NCBI GenBank assembly: GCA_937136455.1
Contig: CAKZOO010000041.1
Span: 24,207 to 88,206 of the forward strand
Source: an uncultured Flavobacteriaceae bacterium
GTDB taxonomy: Bacteria; Bacteroidota; Bacteroidia; Flavobacteriales; Flavobacteriaceae
DNA length: 64,000 nucleotides
Direction of reading: 5' to 3'
Positions 37,754 to 44,482 of the stretch are shown here, piece after piece (positions within the stretch are counted from its first letter, which is position 1; each line of letters begins with the position of its first letter). The notes under the pieces were generated by a model, which had not been told where the DNA came from, searched no databases, and was given only the letters and a program-made list of their open reading frames with translations. Both the position numbers and the translations under genes were made by a program.

Positions 37754-38471
37754 TGTTGATGGACATGATGTTTTTATAGATGAAGAAGATTATGAATTAG
37801 TAAGTAAATACAAATGGTACACAGTAGAATGTGTCAATACTAGATATGTTTACGCTAACATAAGAAATAAAAACCATGAGGTTACAACAATTAAAATGCA
37901 CAGACTTATAACCAACTGTCCTAGTAAATTGGTAGTTGACCACATTGATGGTAATGGATTGGATAATAGAAAAGGTAATTTAAGAGTTTGTAAACAAATA
38001 ATAAATTGTTGGAATAAAGATGTAAACTACAAACCCAATTACAGAAGTGATATTGGTAAGTATTATTCCCGTATAAGAATAAATGAAAAGGTTATATCTT
38101 TAGGGTATTGCAGTACTAAGACTGAGGCTATAAAAAGATTTAACCTAGCTCATAATATAAGAAGAGATTTTTGCTTATTAAAAATAACTGCATGTGAGGC
38201 TAACCGAAGAATACACTTCTTAAAAGAACAGTACCAAAAAAACACACCTAAATTTGTAGATTATTTCCATGTTGTACAAAATGTGATTTATGATAAGAGA
38301 AAATTAAGAGACTGTTATATTGATTATGGTTTAAAACCTAAGAAAAGTAAAGTAACTAAAAAAGACAAGGATTTTATAAAAAAATCTGAACTTAAACAAG
38401 TTGACTTAGCTAAAAAATTTAATATTTCCCCACAATATGTAAACGATATTAGAAAAGGAAGGATAAAATGA
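37743..38471 (+). CDS. HNH endonuclease with AP2/HTH-like parts
   Basis: 242 residues, GTG start after AAGGAG, inside the end of the fusion gene. HNH core: TIKMHRLITNCPSKL, VVDHIDGNGLDNRKGNLRVC; then an AP2-like DNA-binding strand (YYSRIRINEKVISLGYCSTKTEA) and a C-terminal helix-turn-helix-like ELKQVDLAKKFNISPQYV. Typical homing-type enzyme, probably inserted after the diphosphohydrolase gene. Confidence 0.88.
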   Translation: MKINVDGHDVFIDEEDYELVSKYKWYTVECVNTRYVYANIRNKNHEVTTIKMHRLITNCPSKLVVDHIDGNGLDNRKGNLRVCKQIINCWNKDVNYKPNYRSDIGKYYSRIRINEKVISLGYCSTKTEAIKRFNLAHNIRRDFCLLKITACEANRRIHFLKEQYQKNTPKFVDYFHVVQNVIYDKRKLRDCYIDYGLKPKKSKVTKKDKDFIKKSELKQVDLAKKFNISPQYVNDIRKGRIK

Positions 38472-38662
38472 AATACCTAATCCTAACTACACTACTCCTC
38501 ACCTCTTGCGGAGGAGCACGTATAGTAAAATATACCCCAGAAAAACCTAAAATCCAAACTCGACAAGAAAAAATGATCGAATGTATGGAAATTCTCAGAA
38601 GGCTTGCTTTTACTGAAGATTTTATTGGGAAAACTTGTCAAGAAATATTTAGGAAAATCTAA
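38468..38662 (+). CDS. Small lipoprotein (64 aa)
   Basis: 64 residues with a signal peptide and lipobox (LLLTSCGG), mature protein basic with a helix (RQEKMIECMEILRRLAF) and a second cysteine. Size fits an outer spanin, but the lysozyme lies elsewhere and no partner is adjacent. Coupled by ATGA and TAATG overlaps. Confidence 0.7.
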   Translation: MKYLILTTLLLTSCGGARIVKYTPEKPKIQTRQEKMIECMEILRRLAFTEDFIGKTCQEIFRKI

Positions 38663-38886
38663 TGGAACCGAAAGTTGGCGAAATTTATAGTTGGTCTTCA
38701 GAGAATAATGACAATTATTGCGTTTATTATATTGTTAAAGCTTCTCGTTTCGACGAACGTAAATACATTAAGGTGTTGGAAAGTTCTTATGTTTCTTTAA
38801 ACAAAGAACCCTTCCTATACACTGTAGGAACTTGTTCAAAAAATATAACACCTAACCTAAATAAATTATTATTTATAGGAGAATAA
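38662..38886 (+). CDS. TNL-tail family protein
   Basis: 74 residues, MEPKVGEIYSWSSENNDNYC, VYYIVKASRFDERKY, end ITPNLNKLLFIGE. ATA GGA GAA codons of IGE plus the stop make the ribosome site of the gene at 38888. Confidence 0.83.
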   Translation: MEPKVGEIYSWSSENNDNYCVYYIVKASRFDERKYIKVLESSYVSLNKEPFLYTVGTCSKNITPNLNKLLFIGE

Positions 38887-38887
38887 A

Positions 38888-39214
38888 ATGAAAAAAGAAC
38901 TTAAATTTACAGAACTATCCGCAGGTTCTAACTATGAGCGTGTGAGTGACGGTAAGATTTTTAAAAAGATTGGTGAGAGATTCCTGTGTGCTTCTGAGGG
39001 TGAAACTTTTAAGGAGACAGATCAGATCAGCCTATCTGACAGATTTGTAAAAACACACAAGCAAGCAAATGATTCTCTTATGGACATTTTCCACACTTGG
39101 AAAAGTGGCGACATCTCTGAAAAGCAGGCTGCACACGACAGACTTCTACTTGGATTTATCACAAGAATCGAAAGCTTGGAGAGTAAAATTAAGGAGTTAG
39201 AAAGTGACTCCTAA
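38888..39214 (+). CDS. Hypothetical protein (108 aa)
   Basis: 108 residues: a beta-like start (KFTELSAGSNYERVSDGKIFKKIG) resembling small virion or regulatory proteins, then a helical end with coiled-coil (RIESLESKIKELESDS). Not recognised. Confidence 0.72.
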   Translation: MKKELKFTELSAGSNYERVSDGKIFKKIGERFLCASEGETFKETDQISLSDRFVKTHKQANDSLMDIFHTWKSGDISEKQAAHDRLLLGFITRIESLESKIKELESDS

Positions 39215-39434
39215 GGTTGGGGAAACTTGGATATTGTGCGATTATTATGGAATTGTTACAATAAAAGTCGTCGATCTAATTGAGGGAGTAGTTAAGTTCT
39301 TAAAACATAAAAACGATACAGACGATTGGTGTGGAACTCACTGGTTCTCTCCCGATAGAACTATTTCGGGAAGAATTCCTGTTGCTGTAAATATTTCTTC
39401 CAACCTAAGCAGATTAGTATTCATAGGAGAATAA
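39204..39434 (+). CDS. TNL-tail family protein upstream of dUTPase
   Basis: 76 residues, GTG start. MTPKVGETWILCDYYGIVTI, HWFSPDRTISG, end ISSNLSRLVFIGE. FIGE codons (ttc ata gga gaa) are the ribosome site of the dUTPase gene one base after the stop. Confidence 0.83.
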   Translation: MTPKVGETWILCDYYGIVTIKVVDLIEGVVKFLKHKNDTDDWCGTHWFSPDRTISGRIPVAVNISSNLSRLVFIGE

Positions 39435-39866
39435 ATGAAATTACCAATTAAACTAACTCCAGAAGCAAAAAAGCCTGAACAAGCTAACGCCCACGACGCA
39501 GGTTTGGATTTATTTGCCAGCAAAAGAACTAAAATAGGTAACATCCTAACTTATGACACTGGGGTTTCTGTAGCAATTCCTGAAGGTCACGTTGGGCTAC
39601 TCTTTCCTAGATCGTCTATTTGTAAATATGATCTAGAATTATGTAACTCTGTGGGGGTGATCGATTCTGGATACAGAGGGACTATCCAAGCTAAATTTCG
39701 AGAACTAGTTCCAAACGACTTCACCAAAAAACCTAAGATTTACAATTTGGGAGACAAAATTTGTCAACTGGTAATTGTTCCTATTAGTTCGGTCGAGTTG
39801 GATTTTGTTGATTCGTTACCTAAAAGTGAAAGGGGTGAGAATGGGTTCGGTTCCTCAGGAAATTAA
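39435..39866 (+). CDS. dut: dUTPase
   Basis: 143 residues, trimeric dUTPase type. Motifs: DAGLDLF (I), PRSS (II), GVIDSGYRG (III, with the catalytic Asp), DKICQLVIVP (IV) and RGENGFGSSGN (V, a GxGSSG form). Hydrolyses dUTP to dUMP, keeping uracil out of DNA and feeding ThyX. Full length. Overlaps the next gene by 26 bases. Confidence 0.95.
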   Translation: MKLPIKLTPEAKKPEQANAHDAGLDLFASKRTKIGNILTYDTGVSVAIPEGHVGLLFPRSSICKYDLELCNSVGVIDSGYRGTIQAKFRELVPNDFTKKPKIYNLGDKICQLVIVPISSVELDFVDSLPKSERGENGFGSSGN

Positions 39867-40137
39867 ACATTTTATAGTTTACAGGGGAACAATTTTTCCT
39901 GCAATAGTTAGTCGGGACAGTCAGAAACTGATGTTACATAATTATGAGCGGTCTAACGATTACGCTTCTTGGCAGATTTTTAGTAGCGACCCAGATATTC
40001 CATCAAACCTATGTGACCTGTTTAAGTATGCCTATTTTATTGAAAAGGAGCCTATCTTACCAATCAACAAACTGTCAATCCTGCTTCACACCGACTTGAC
40101 AGAGACTGAGTTTTATGATAGAATTAGTAATGTCTGA
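39841..40137 (+). CDS. TNL-tail-like family protein with extension
   Basis: 98 residues from ATG at 39841, preceded by AAAGGGGTGAGA, within the end of dut. MGSVPQEIKHFIVYRGTIFP, end LPINKLSILLHTDLTETEF followed by a short acidic stretch. Tail recognisable but altered. Confidence 0.68.
   Translation: MGSVPQEIKHFIVYRGTIFPAIVSRDSQKLMLHNYERSNDYASWQIFSSDPDIPSNLCDLFKYAYFIEKEPILPINKLSILLHTDLTETEFYDRISNV
40096..40124 (+). promoter_or_regulatory. Possible promoter at the end of the 39841 gene
   Basis: TTGACA (40096-40101), 17 bases, TAGAAT (40119-40124). It lies in coding sequence and would start downstream of the ATG at 40115, favouring the ATG at 40130 if real. Confidence 0.3.
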
Positions 40138-40375
40138 GTTCGATACACTTGTTAAAAAAATCAAACCTAACCAGAAGCTGTACACTAAAGTGGAAGGTTA
40201 TCTGGAAGAGGTGACTGATTATTATTCTTACGACGACGATAGCTGGGGGTACGAGACTATGGACTTCTCATATTACTCTTTCGACCTTTACTTTGGAGCT
40301 ACTGCTGAGGTGAAGGATTTAGTATTAGGAAGTAAGTTAATAGACCTACTAATGGATAATTTAGATGAAAGGTAA
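40115..40375 (+). CDS. TNL-tail-like family protein
   Basis: 86 residues from ATG 40115 (alternative ATG 40130, MSEFDTL...). Asp/Tyr-rich body (DYYSYDDDSWGYETMDFSYY) and end VLGSKLIDLLMDNLDER. The tail is a weak match. Overlaps both neighbours. Confidence 0.6.
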   Translation: MIELVMSEFDTLVKKIKPNQKLYTKVEGYLEEVTDYYSYDDDSWGYETMDFSYYSFDLYFGATAEVKDLVLGSKLIDLLMDNLDER

Positions 40376-40574
40376 GCTAAAAAGTAACAATCCTTTGGTG
40401 TTTGGGAGAGTATTTGGAAAGTCTCAACTAACTAGTTGGATTAACTTAACAGTAAAAATGTACTGGCAAGAAGCTGAACCTACTTTAAAACTTCACCAGT
40501 TGCTGTGGGAAATGCCTGAAAACACAGAGTACGTAATCAAAAATGGTCAATTAATTTGGAGAGTTCGTGGTTAA
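40365..40574 (+). CDS. TNL-tail-like family protein (HQLLW subgroup)
   Basis: 69 basic residues, MKGKLKSNNPLVFGRVFGK, WINLTVKMYWQEAEPTLKLHQLLWEMPEN, ending LIWRVRG. The KLHQLLW block matches the fragment at 1-129, so the type occurs at both ends of the + strand region. TTGGAGAG near the end precedes the next start. Confidence 0.65.
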   Translation: MKGKLKSNNPLVFGRVFGKSQLTSWINLTVKMYWQEAEPTLKLHQLLWEMPENTEYVIKNGQLIWRVRG

Positions 40575-40869
40575 GGAAAAGGTTGTGAATTTTGGAAAAG
40601 AAAAAGACAGTGTTCAGGAACTTAAAAAAACTATACAGAAACTTAAAATGAAGGTTAGATTATTAGAAAAACAAAATAAAAAACTAAAATCAGAGCTTAA
40701 ATCCTCAGACAAAGGATTTCAGAAGTCTCAAAAGCGCATTGAGGAGCTTACTGAGGAGCAAAGCTTGGAAGAGGTGCTGGAGTCTCAGAAGAAAGCGAGA
40801 GACCCCAAAGAGGAGATTAGAGAGCGTATGAGAAAACAATTTAAAGGAGATACTGATGGAAGTAGATGA
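40567..40869 (+). CDS. Coiled-coil protein (100 aa)
   Basis: 100 charged residues, nearly all predicted coiled coil (VQELKKTIQKLKMKVRLLEK ... ELTEEQSLEEVLESQKKAR). GTG at 40567; the GTG at 40585 with AAGGAAAAGG before it is an alternative. Resembles scaffold- or leucine-zipper-like phage proteins only in composition. Confidence 0.68.
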   Translation: MVKEKVVNFGKEKDSVQELKKTIQKLKMKVRLLEKQNKKLKSELKSSDKGFQKSQKRIEELTEEQSLEEVLESQKKARDPKEEIRERMRKQFKGDTDGSR

Positions 40870-41131
40870 TTTAATTTTAGTTTATAAGGATACCACCCCC
40901 CTAATTCTAGAAGGAGGAGTGTGTAAAATTATCGATAAAAGCGGAGACGATCCTGACACCTTTCTAGCGGTTAAACTGGAAGATGTTGGACAAGTTGAAT
41001 ACAGATACAGACACGATCCAAACGCCATTCCAATCGTTCTGATGAGCGAATGTGGTATCTGGGTTAAAAAAGAAAATCTCCAAGTTCTGTCATTGGAAGA
41101 ACCTAAGCCGTGGTGGAGAAGGATTTTCTGA
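40856..41131 (+). CDS. Hypothetical protein (91 aa), SH3-like character
   Basis: 91 residues: MEVDDLILVYKDTTPLILEG, VCKIIDKSGDDPDTFLAVKL, then ECGIWVKKENLQVL and WWRRIF. The beta-strand pattern resembles the body of the TNL-tail family, but the tail is missing. Ends by overlapping the next ATG. Confidence 0.65.
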   Translation: MEVDDLILVYKDTTPLILEGGVCKIIDKSGDDPDTFLAVKLEDVGQVEYRYRHDPNAIPIVLMSECGIWVKKENLQVLSLEEPKPWWRRIF

Positions 41132-41346
41132 TGAGTATTTATAAAAAGGGTGACTATTTTATTTTATTGAAAAGGCATGGAACCGACCTGCCGATACCTT
41201 GCGTTCTTAAAATTGACAGTTATCGTAATGATACTGATTTTAGCTCAAACAGACCTAGTGGACCACCTTGGTCTTTCACTAAAAACGTCACTACGCCCTG
41301 TAACAACCTAGCAAAACTTTTATTTATAGGAGAAAATTGTGCTTAA
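41131..41346 (+). CDS. TNL-tail family protein (last copy)
   Basis: 71 residues from ATG at 41131, AAGGA upstream. MSIYKKGDYFILLKRHGTDL, GPPWSFTKNVTT, end CNNLAKLLFIGENCA. TTTATAGGAGAAAATTGTG: the IGE codons supply GGAG for the GTG start of the next gene. Confidence 0.83.
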   Translation: MSIYKKGDYFILLKRHGTDLPIPCVLKIDSYRNDTDFSSNRPSGPPWSFTKNVTTPCNNLAKLLFIGENCA

Positions 41347-41707
41347 AAAATTACACATGTTTTACGCAAAATGTATGCTCACTTTCACTATGTGGACTTC
41401 CCCTAGCGAGTTCACTGCATCATATTACGAAATGACTAGCCTATATATGCAAGTTTTTGATGCCCTTCAGCAGGGAGCTGACGTTGTAATTTCTCATGCA
41501 GATTTTATGGCAGCACAGCAACCTCAAAAGGATAGAAGTCATCTGTCAATTATTGACGGAGAAAAGAAAGAAGAACCTCAACCCGATTTAGATTACGGAC
41601 ACGCTTATGGCAAAAAAGAAGAAGAAAAAGAAGTACAACCTGCAGGGGACGATAATAAATCTTCTGAGGAACCTGTCACTGAAACATCCCCAGAGAAAGG
41701 AAGTTGA
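41339..41707 (+). CDS. Hypothetical protein with acidic disordered tail (122 aa)
   Basis: 122 residues. A helical, aromatic N-terminal half (MFYAKCMLTFTMWTSPSEF ... EMTSLYMQVFDALQQGADVV) and a disordered acidic C-terminal half (KKEEEKEVQPAGDDNKSSEE). The tail's DNA also encodes the basic start of the next gene over 101 bases. Confidence 0.65.
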   Translation: MLKKLHMFYAKCMLTFTMWTSPSEFTASYYEMTSLYMQVFDALQQGADVVISHADFMAAQQPQKDRSHLSIIDGEKKEEPQPDLDYGHAYGKKEEEKEVQPAGDDNKSSEEPVTETSPEKGS

Positions 41708-42011
41708 GGATAGAACTAAGGTTGGTCCTGCGACTTTTGAATGTGAAATTTGTGGAGTTTGGATTTATAAGGGTAAGTCGCAAAAGAACTTTGACGCTCT
41801 AAAAGAAGAGAATCCTGACAAAGATATCATCATGTGTACTCCTCAGATCGATCATATTTCTACGATTATCCCTATTGTAAAGGGGTGGAAATTTACCTAC
41901 GACGAGTTTATTGCGAGAACTTTCTGTGGTTCTGAGAACCTACAATTACTCTGCAAACCCTGTCACCACAAAAAAACTCAAGAAGAAAACGAATTACGAA
42001 GAAATTTGTAG
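41607..42011 (+). CDS. HNH endonuclease, packaging-type size
   Basis: 134 residues. Poly-Lys start (MAKKKKKKKYNLQG), CEICGVWIYKG, then TPQIDHISTIIPIVKG and GSENLQLLCKPCHHKKTQEEN: a classical HNH fold with CxxC zinc pair. Small HNH proteins of this kind often accompany terminases in packaging, but no terminase is nearby. Overlaps the previous gene by 101 bases. Confidence 0.8.
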   Translation: MAKKKKKKKYNLQGTIINLLRNLSLKHPQRKEVEDRTKVGPATFECEICGVWIYKGKSQKNFDALKEENPDKDIIMCTPQIDHISTIIPIVKGWKFTYDEFIARTFCGSENLQLLCKPCHHKKTQEENELRRNL

Positions 42012-42019
42012 CAATTTCC

Positions 42020-42048
42020 TTGACAGATGACGTTTCCTGTGTTAGAAT
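42020..42048 (+). promoter_or_regulatory. Sigma70-like promoter for the exported ClpP-like gene
   Basis: TTGACA (42020-42025), 17 bases, TAGAAT (42043-42048), in a true intergenic gap. ACAGGAG and ATG (42078) follow. Confidence 0.7.
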
Positions 42049-42077
42049 ATGGTTTCAATATTTTACACAGGAGATTT

Positions 42078-42839
42078 ATGAAAAATCTATTACTTACGCT
42101 ACTGGTTGCTTTCTCATTTGGTGCTAGTGCTAAAAACATCGAATTATCAAAAAAGAACACCGTTATTCTAAATGAAGCATTCTCGCTCCAATCTATAGCA
42201 AAACTTCAAAGCGAACTCTACTCCCTATCCAAATCCCTAAAAGAAGACGAAGAAATTACTCTAGTTCTGGACACTCCGGGAGGTTCAGTATTTGCTGGAC
42301 TAGTTCTGTTCGACACCGTAAAGTCTATTCCTCAGAAAGTCAACACACTTACCCTTTTCGCTGCCTCTATGGGCTATCAGACAGTTCAGAACCTAGGGGA
42401 TAGGTACATCCTACCATCTGGAATCCTAATGTCTCACAGAGCCTATTTAGGCGGTCTGAAGGGGCAGTTGAATGGTGAGTTAGAAGAGAGGTTACAGTTT
42501 TATAAGGATATGACTGGCGAATTAGACAGGAACTCTGCAGCTAGAATTGGTATAACTTACGACGAATACAAAAAATTAATTATTAACGAATATTGGGCTG
42601 GTGCGACAAAAGCATTAGCGGAGAATCACGTAGACGAAATAGTCACTGCTAATTGTGATGAAACTCTATCAGGAACACACGTAAAAGACGTTAGGACTTT
42701 CTTCGGATCGTTTTCTGTTGAGTTCTCGAATTGTCCACTAATCAGAGGTCCGTTACGAGTAATTCGTGGTAGCAGAAAAGCGTTCTCTAAATACCAAAGT
42801 GAATACTTTAGTAGTAGAAATTTAACAAACGTACAGTAG
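42078..42839 (+). CDS. ClpP-like protease with signal peptide
   Basis: 253 residues from ATG at 42078. Residues 1-18 (MKNLLLTLLVAFSFGASA) form a signal peptide with an AxA cleavage site, so the enzyme should act in the periplasm or envelope. Fold: LVLDTPGGSVFAGLVLFD, nucleophile in FAASMGYQ (S97), histidine in ILMSHRAYLGG (H120), and VDEIV acidic residue. A second, cytoplasmic-type ClpP-like protein lies at 36475. Exported SppA/ClpP-type proteases can degrade envelope or signal peptides; here the target is unknown. Confidence 0.85.
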   Translation: MKNLLLTLLVAFSFGASAKNIELSKKNTVILNEAFSLQSIAKLQSELYSLSKSLKEDEEITLVLDTPGGSVFAGLVLFDTVKSIPQKVNTLTLFAASMGYQTVQNLGDRYILPSGILMSHRAYLGGLKGQLNGELEERLQFYKDMTGELDRNSAARIGITYDEYKKLIINEYWAGATKALAENHVDEIVTANCDETLSGTHVKDVRTFFGSFSVEFSNCPLIRGPLRVIRGSRKAFSKYQSEYFSSRNLTNVQ

Positions 42840-42848
42840 GAGGATACC

Positions 42849-43217
42849 ATGTCTGGAATTAATTTAGACCAAATCCTAAAAGAATTAGAGCAAGCAGAGC
42901 AACGTAAGAATCCTGAGACAGTTTTAACTAAGCAGGAAAGGGAAACTTCACGTAGCGTAATGAAATTTATTAAAGAGAAAGAAGTTAGGTCTGGGACTGA
43001 GAAAGTCCCTAACTATTTCATTTACCAAAGTTACTTGGATTTTGAACCTCACACACCTAAGGAATCTAAAATTGAATTCTTTAGGCAGTTTAACAAACTC
43101 TTTACAGCAAAAAGGTCTGCTAAAATGCGCTACTATCTTTTAGACACAGACTCTTTTGACTACACGCAGGAAGCGTTAGAGAGAGCTAAGGAAATGGATA
43201 AGAAGAGGGGAAAATGA
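42849..43217 (+). CDS. Hypothetical protein (122 aa)
   Basis: 122 residues, charged and helical; NYFIYQSYLDFEPHTPKES in the middle, and SAKMRYYLLDTDSFDYTQEA near the end. AGGAGG upstream. First of three coupled genes ending the + strand block, possibly late or virion-associated; not recognised. Confidence 0.75.
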   Translation: MSGINLDQILKELEQAEQRKNPETVLTKQERETSRSVMKFIKEKEVRSGTEKVPNYFIYQSYLDFEPHTPKESKIEFFRQFNKLFTAKRSAKMRYYLLDTDSFDYTQEALERAKEMDKKRGK

Positions 43218-43843
43218 GTAATAAAAGAAGGAAAGGATCAGCCTTAAAAAAAGCTTCAAATACTCGTTCAAGGAAGGACGTTATTGAAGCACATTACGTG
43301 GACGGAGTTTATGACAAAGACGGTGAGCTTGTCATTCGTCCATGTAGCCAAGAAGAGAAGGATTGGTTGGAACAGTTTTATGAGGAAACTGTTGTAACCA
43401 ACTTCCTTCACGGCAAGGGTATGCGAGAAAAGAGTAGAGAGATTAAAAATCTAATAGAGTGTGATGAGTATAAAAAATATCACAAGCTAGAAAAATCATC
43501 TAAGGACAAAAAAGAGAAAGCACAGTATGCTGAAATGAAAAAGCTGATTAGAAAGCAAAACATGGAAGTACACGAGTGTAGGATTTCTATGTTGAGAGAA
43601 CAGCTCCAAGATTTGAGGGACAAGTATTTAATGTTTTCCGACCCTGAAGAGCATAAAAAGTTTTACCGTGAAAACAATAAAAGAAATAACGACCTACTAA
43701 ATAACGTTTACGTTCAAGAAATTACTCCTGAAATAGTAGACGAACTTTACCTAGAAACTATGGGTGATATAGATTTTGAGGAAGATTTAATTGAATCTAT
43801 AGACTGGGGAGATTTGACAGATTTGGAGGAAGGAGATGAGTAG
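43214..43843 (+). CDS. Hypothetical protein (209 aa)
   Basis: 209 residues. Basic start (MSNKRRKGSALKKASNTRSR), long central helices (ECRISMLREQLQDLRDKYLM), acidic end (EEDLIESIDWGDLTDLEEG). No motif recognised. Coupled on both sides; its GAGGAAGGAG end is the next ribosome site. Confidence 0.75.
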   Translation: MSNKRRKGSALKKASNTRSRKDVIEAHYVDGVYDKDGELVIRPCSQEEKDWLEQFYEETVVTNFLHGKGMREKSREIKNLIECDEYKKYHKLEKSSKDKKEKAQYAEMKKLIRKQNMEVHECRISMLREQLQDLRDKYLMFSDPEEHKKFYRENNKRNNDLLNNVYVQEITPEIVDELYLETMGDIDFEEDLIESIDWGDLTDLEEGDE

Positions 43844-44123
43844 TTTCGTTTACACACTTTACTATGCAACTATGGGAGAAGAAGAAAAAGTTGTAAGAGT
43901 TTATGACAATCAGGAGGCTGCTGAGGATTTTATGATGTCCTGTGTTGAGGAAGATGTTATGTTCAGGAAAGTGAATGAAGTTAACTCGGATGTCAGAGAT
44001 TACGACAAGAGTAAGTCTATATTCAGTAAACGTAGAATTGTTTCAGGGAAGTTTGTAGGGTCTGTCGAATCTGACCCTGTATTCTACTTTATCCGTAAAG
44101 TTCCAGTTAGAGGCGTTCCTTAG
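43836..44123 (+). CDS. Hypothetical protein, last + strand gene (95 aa)
   Basis: 95 residues, MSSFVYTLYYATMGEEEKVV, DNQEAAEDFMMSCVEEDVMF, ending RKVPVRGVP. A small alpha/beta protein. Its stop (TAG at 44121) overlaps the stop of the converging - strand gene. Confidence 0.75.
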   Translation: MSSFVYTLYYATMGEEEKVVRVYDNQEAAEDFMMSCVEEDVMFRKVNEVNSDVRDYDKSKSIFSKRRIVSGKFVGSVESDPVFYFIRKVPVRGVP

Positions 44124-44133
44124 TGGAATGCCT
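44111..44133. terminator. Hairpin at convergent overlapping stop codons
   Basis: AGGCGTTCC (44111-44119) pairs with GGAATGCCT (44125-44133), with one G-T pair; the loop TTAGT holds both stop codons. A short TTT follows on the + strand. It may serve as a weak two-way terminator between the opposing transcripts. Confidence 0.45.
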
Positions 44134-44482
44134 TTATGTAACCAAAAACGATACCACAAATCGTCCCAATTACCCCAGAATACAGCGAAAAAGTCTTAAC
44201 CTTCTCTAGCCATCTCCTACTTCTTTCTTTTTTGTAAGCGTGATCCTTTACCATATCTTTCAAGCTAGGTAAAATGTCCACTAAAGGCTCAATCTCTGCT
44301 GCGATTTTCTTATCACTAGATACGTGATCCTTGACTTGTTCGGTGAAAACTTTGAGGTCACCCTTGATCTCAGTTGTTCTCTCTAACATGTCTCCATGAA
44401 CTCGGTCTATCTTCTCGTGTAACTTCTCATGACCTTTCTCTAAGTTCTCGAATCTTTTGTCGTAGTAATCAGTTTTGTCCAT
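44120..44482 (-). CDS. Coiled-coil protein with C-terminal membrane anchor (holin-associated/XhlA-like shape)
   Basis: 120 residues from ATG at 44482 (44500 is an alternative without ribosome site). Coiled coil (RFENLEKGHEKLHEKIDRVH), a basic stretch (KKERSRRWLEKV) and one C-terminal membrane helix (YSGVIGTICGIVFGYI). This layout is like XhlA-type holin helpers or tail-anchored phage proteins. It overlaps the internal virion protein gene, and the lysozyme is in the same transcription unit, which suits a lysis role. Confidence 0.7.
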   Translation of the reverse strand: MDKTDYYDKRFENLEKGHEKLHEKIDRVHGDMLERTTEIKGDLKVFTEQVKDHVSSDKKIAAEIEPLVDILPSLKDMVKDHAYKKERSRRWLEKVKTFSLYSGVIGTICGIVFGYIKAFH

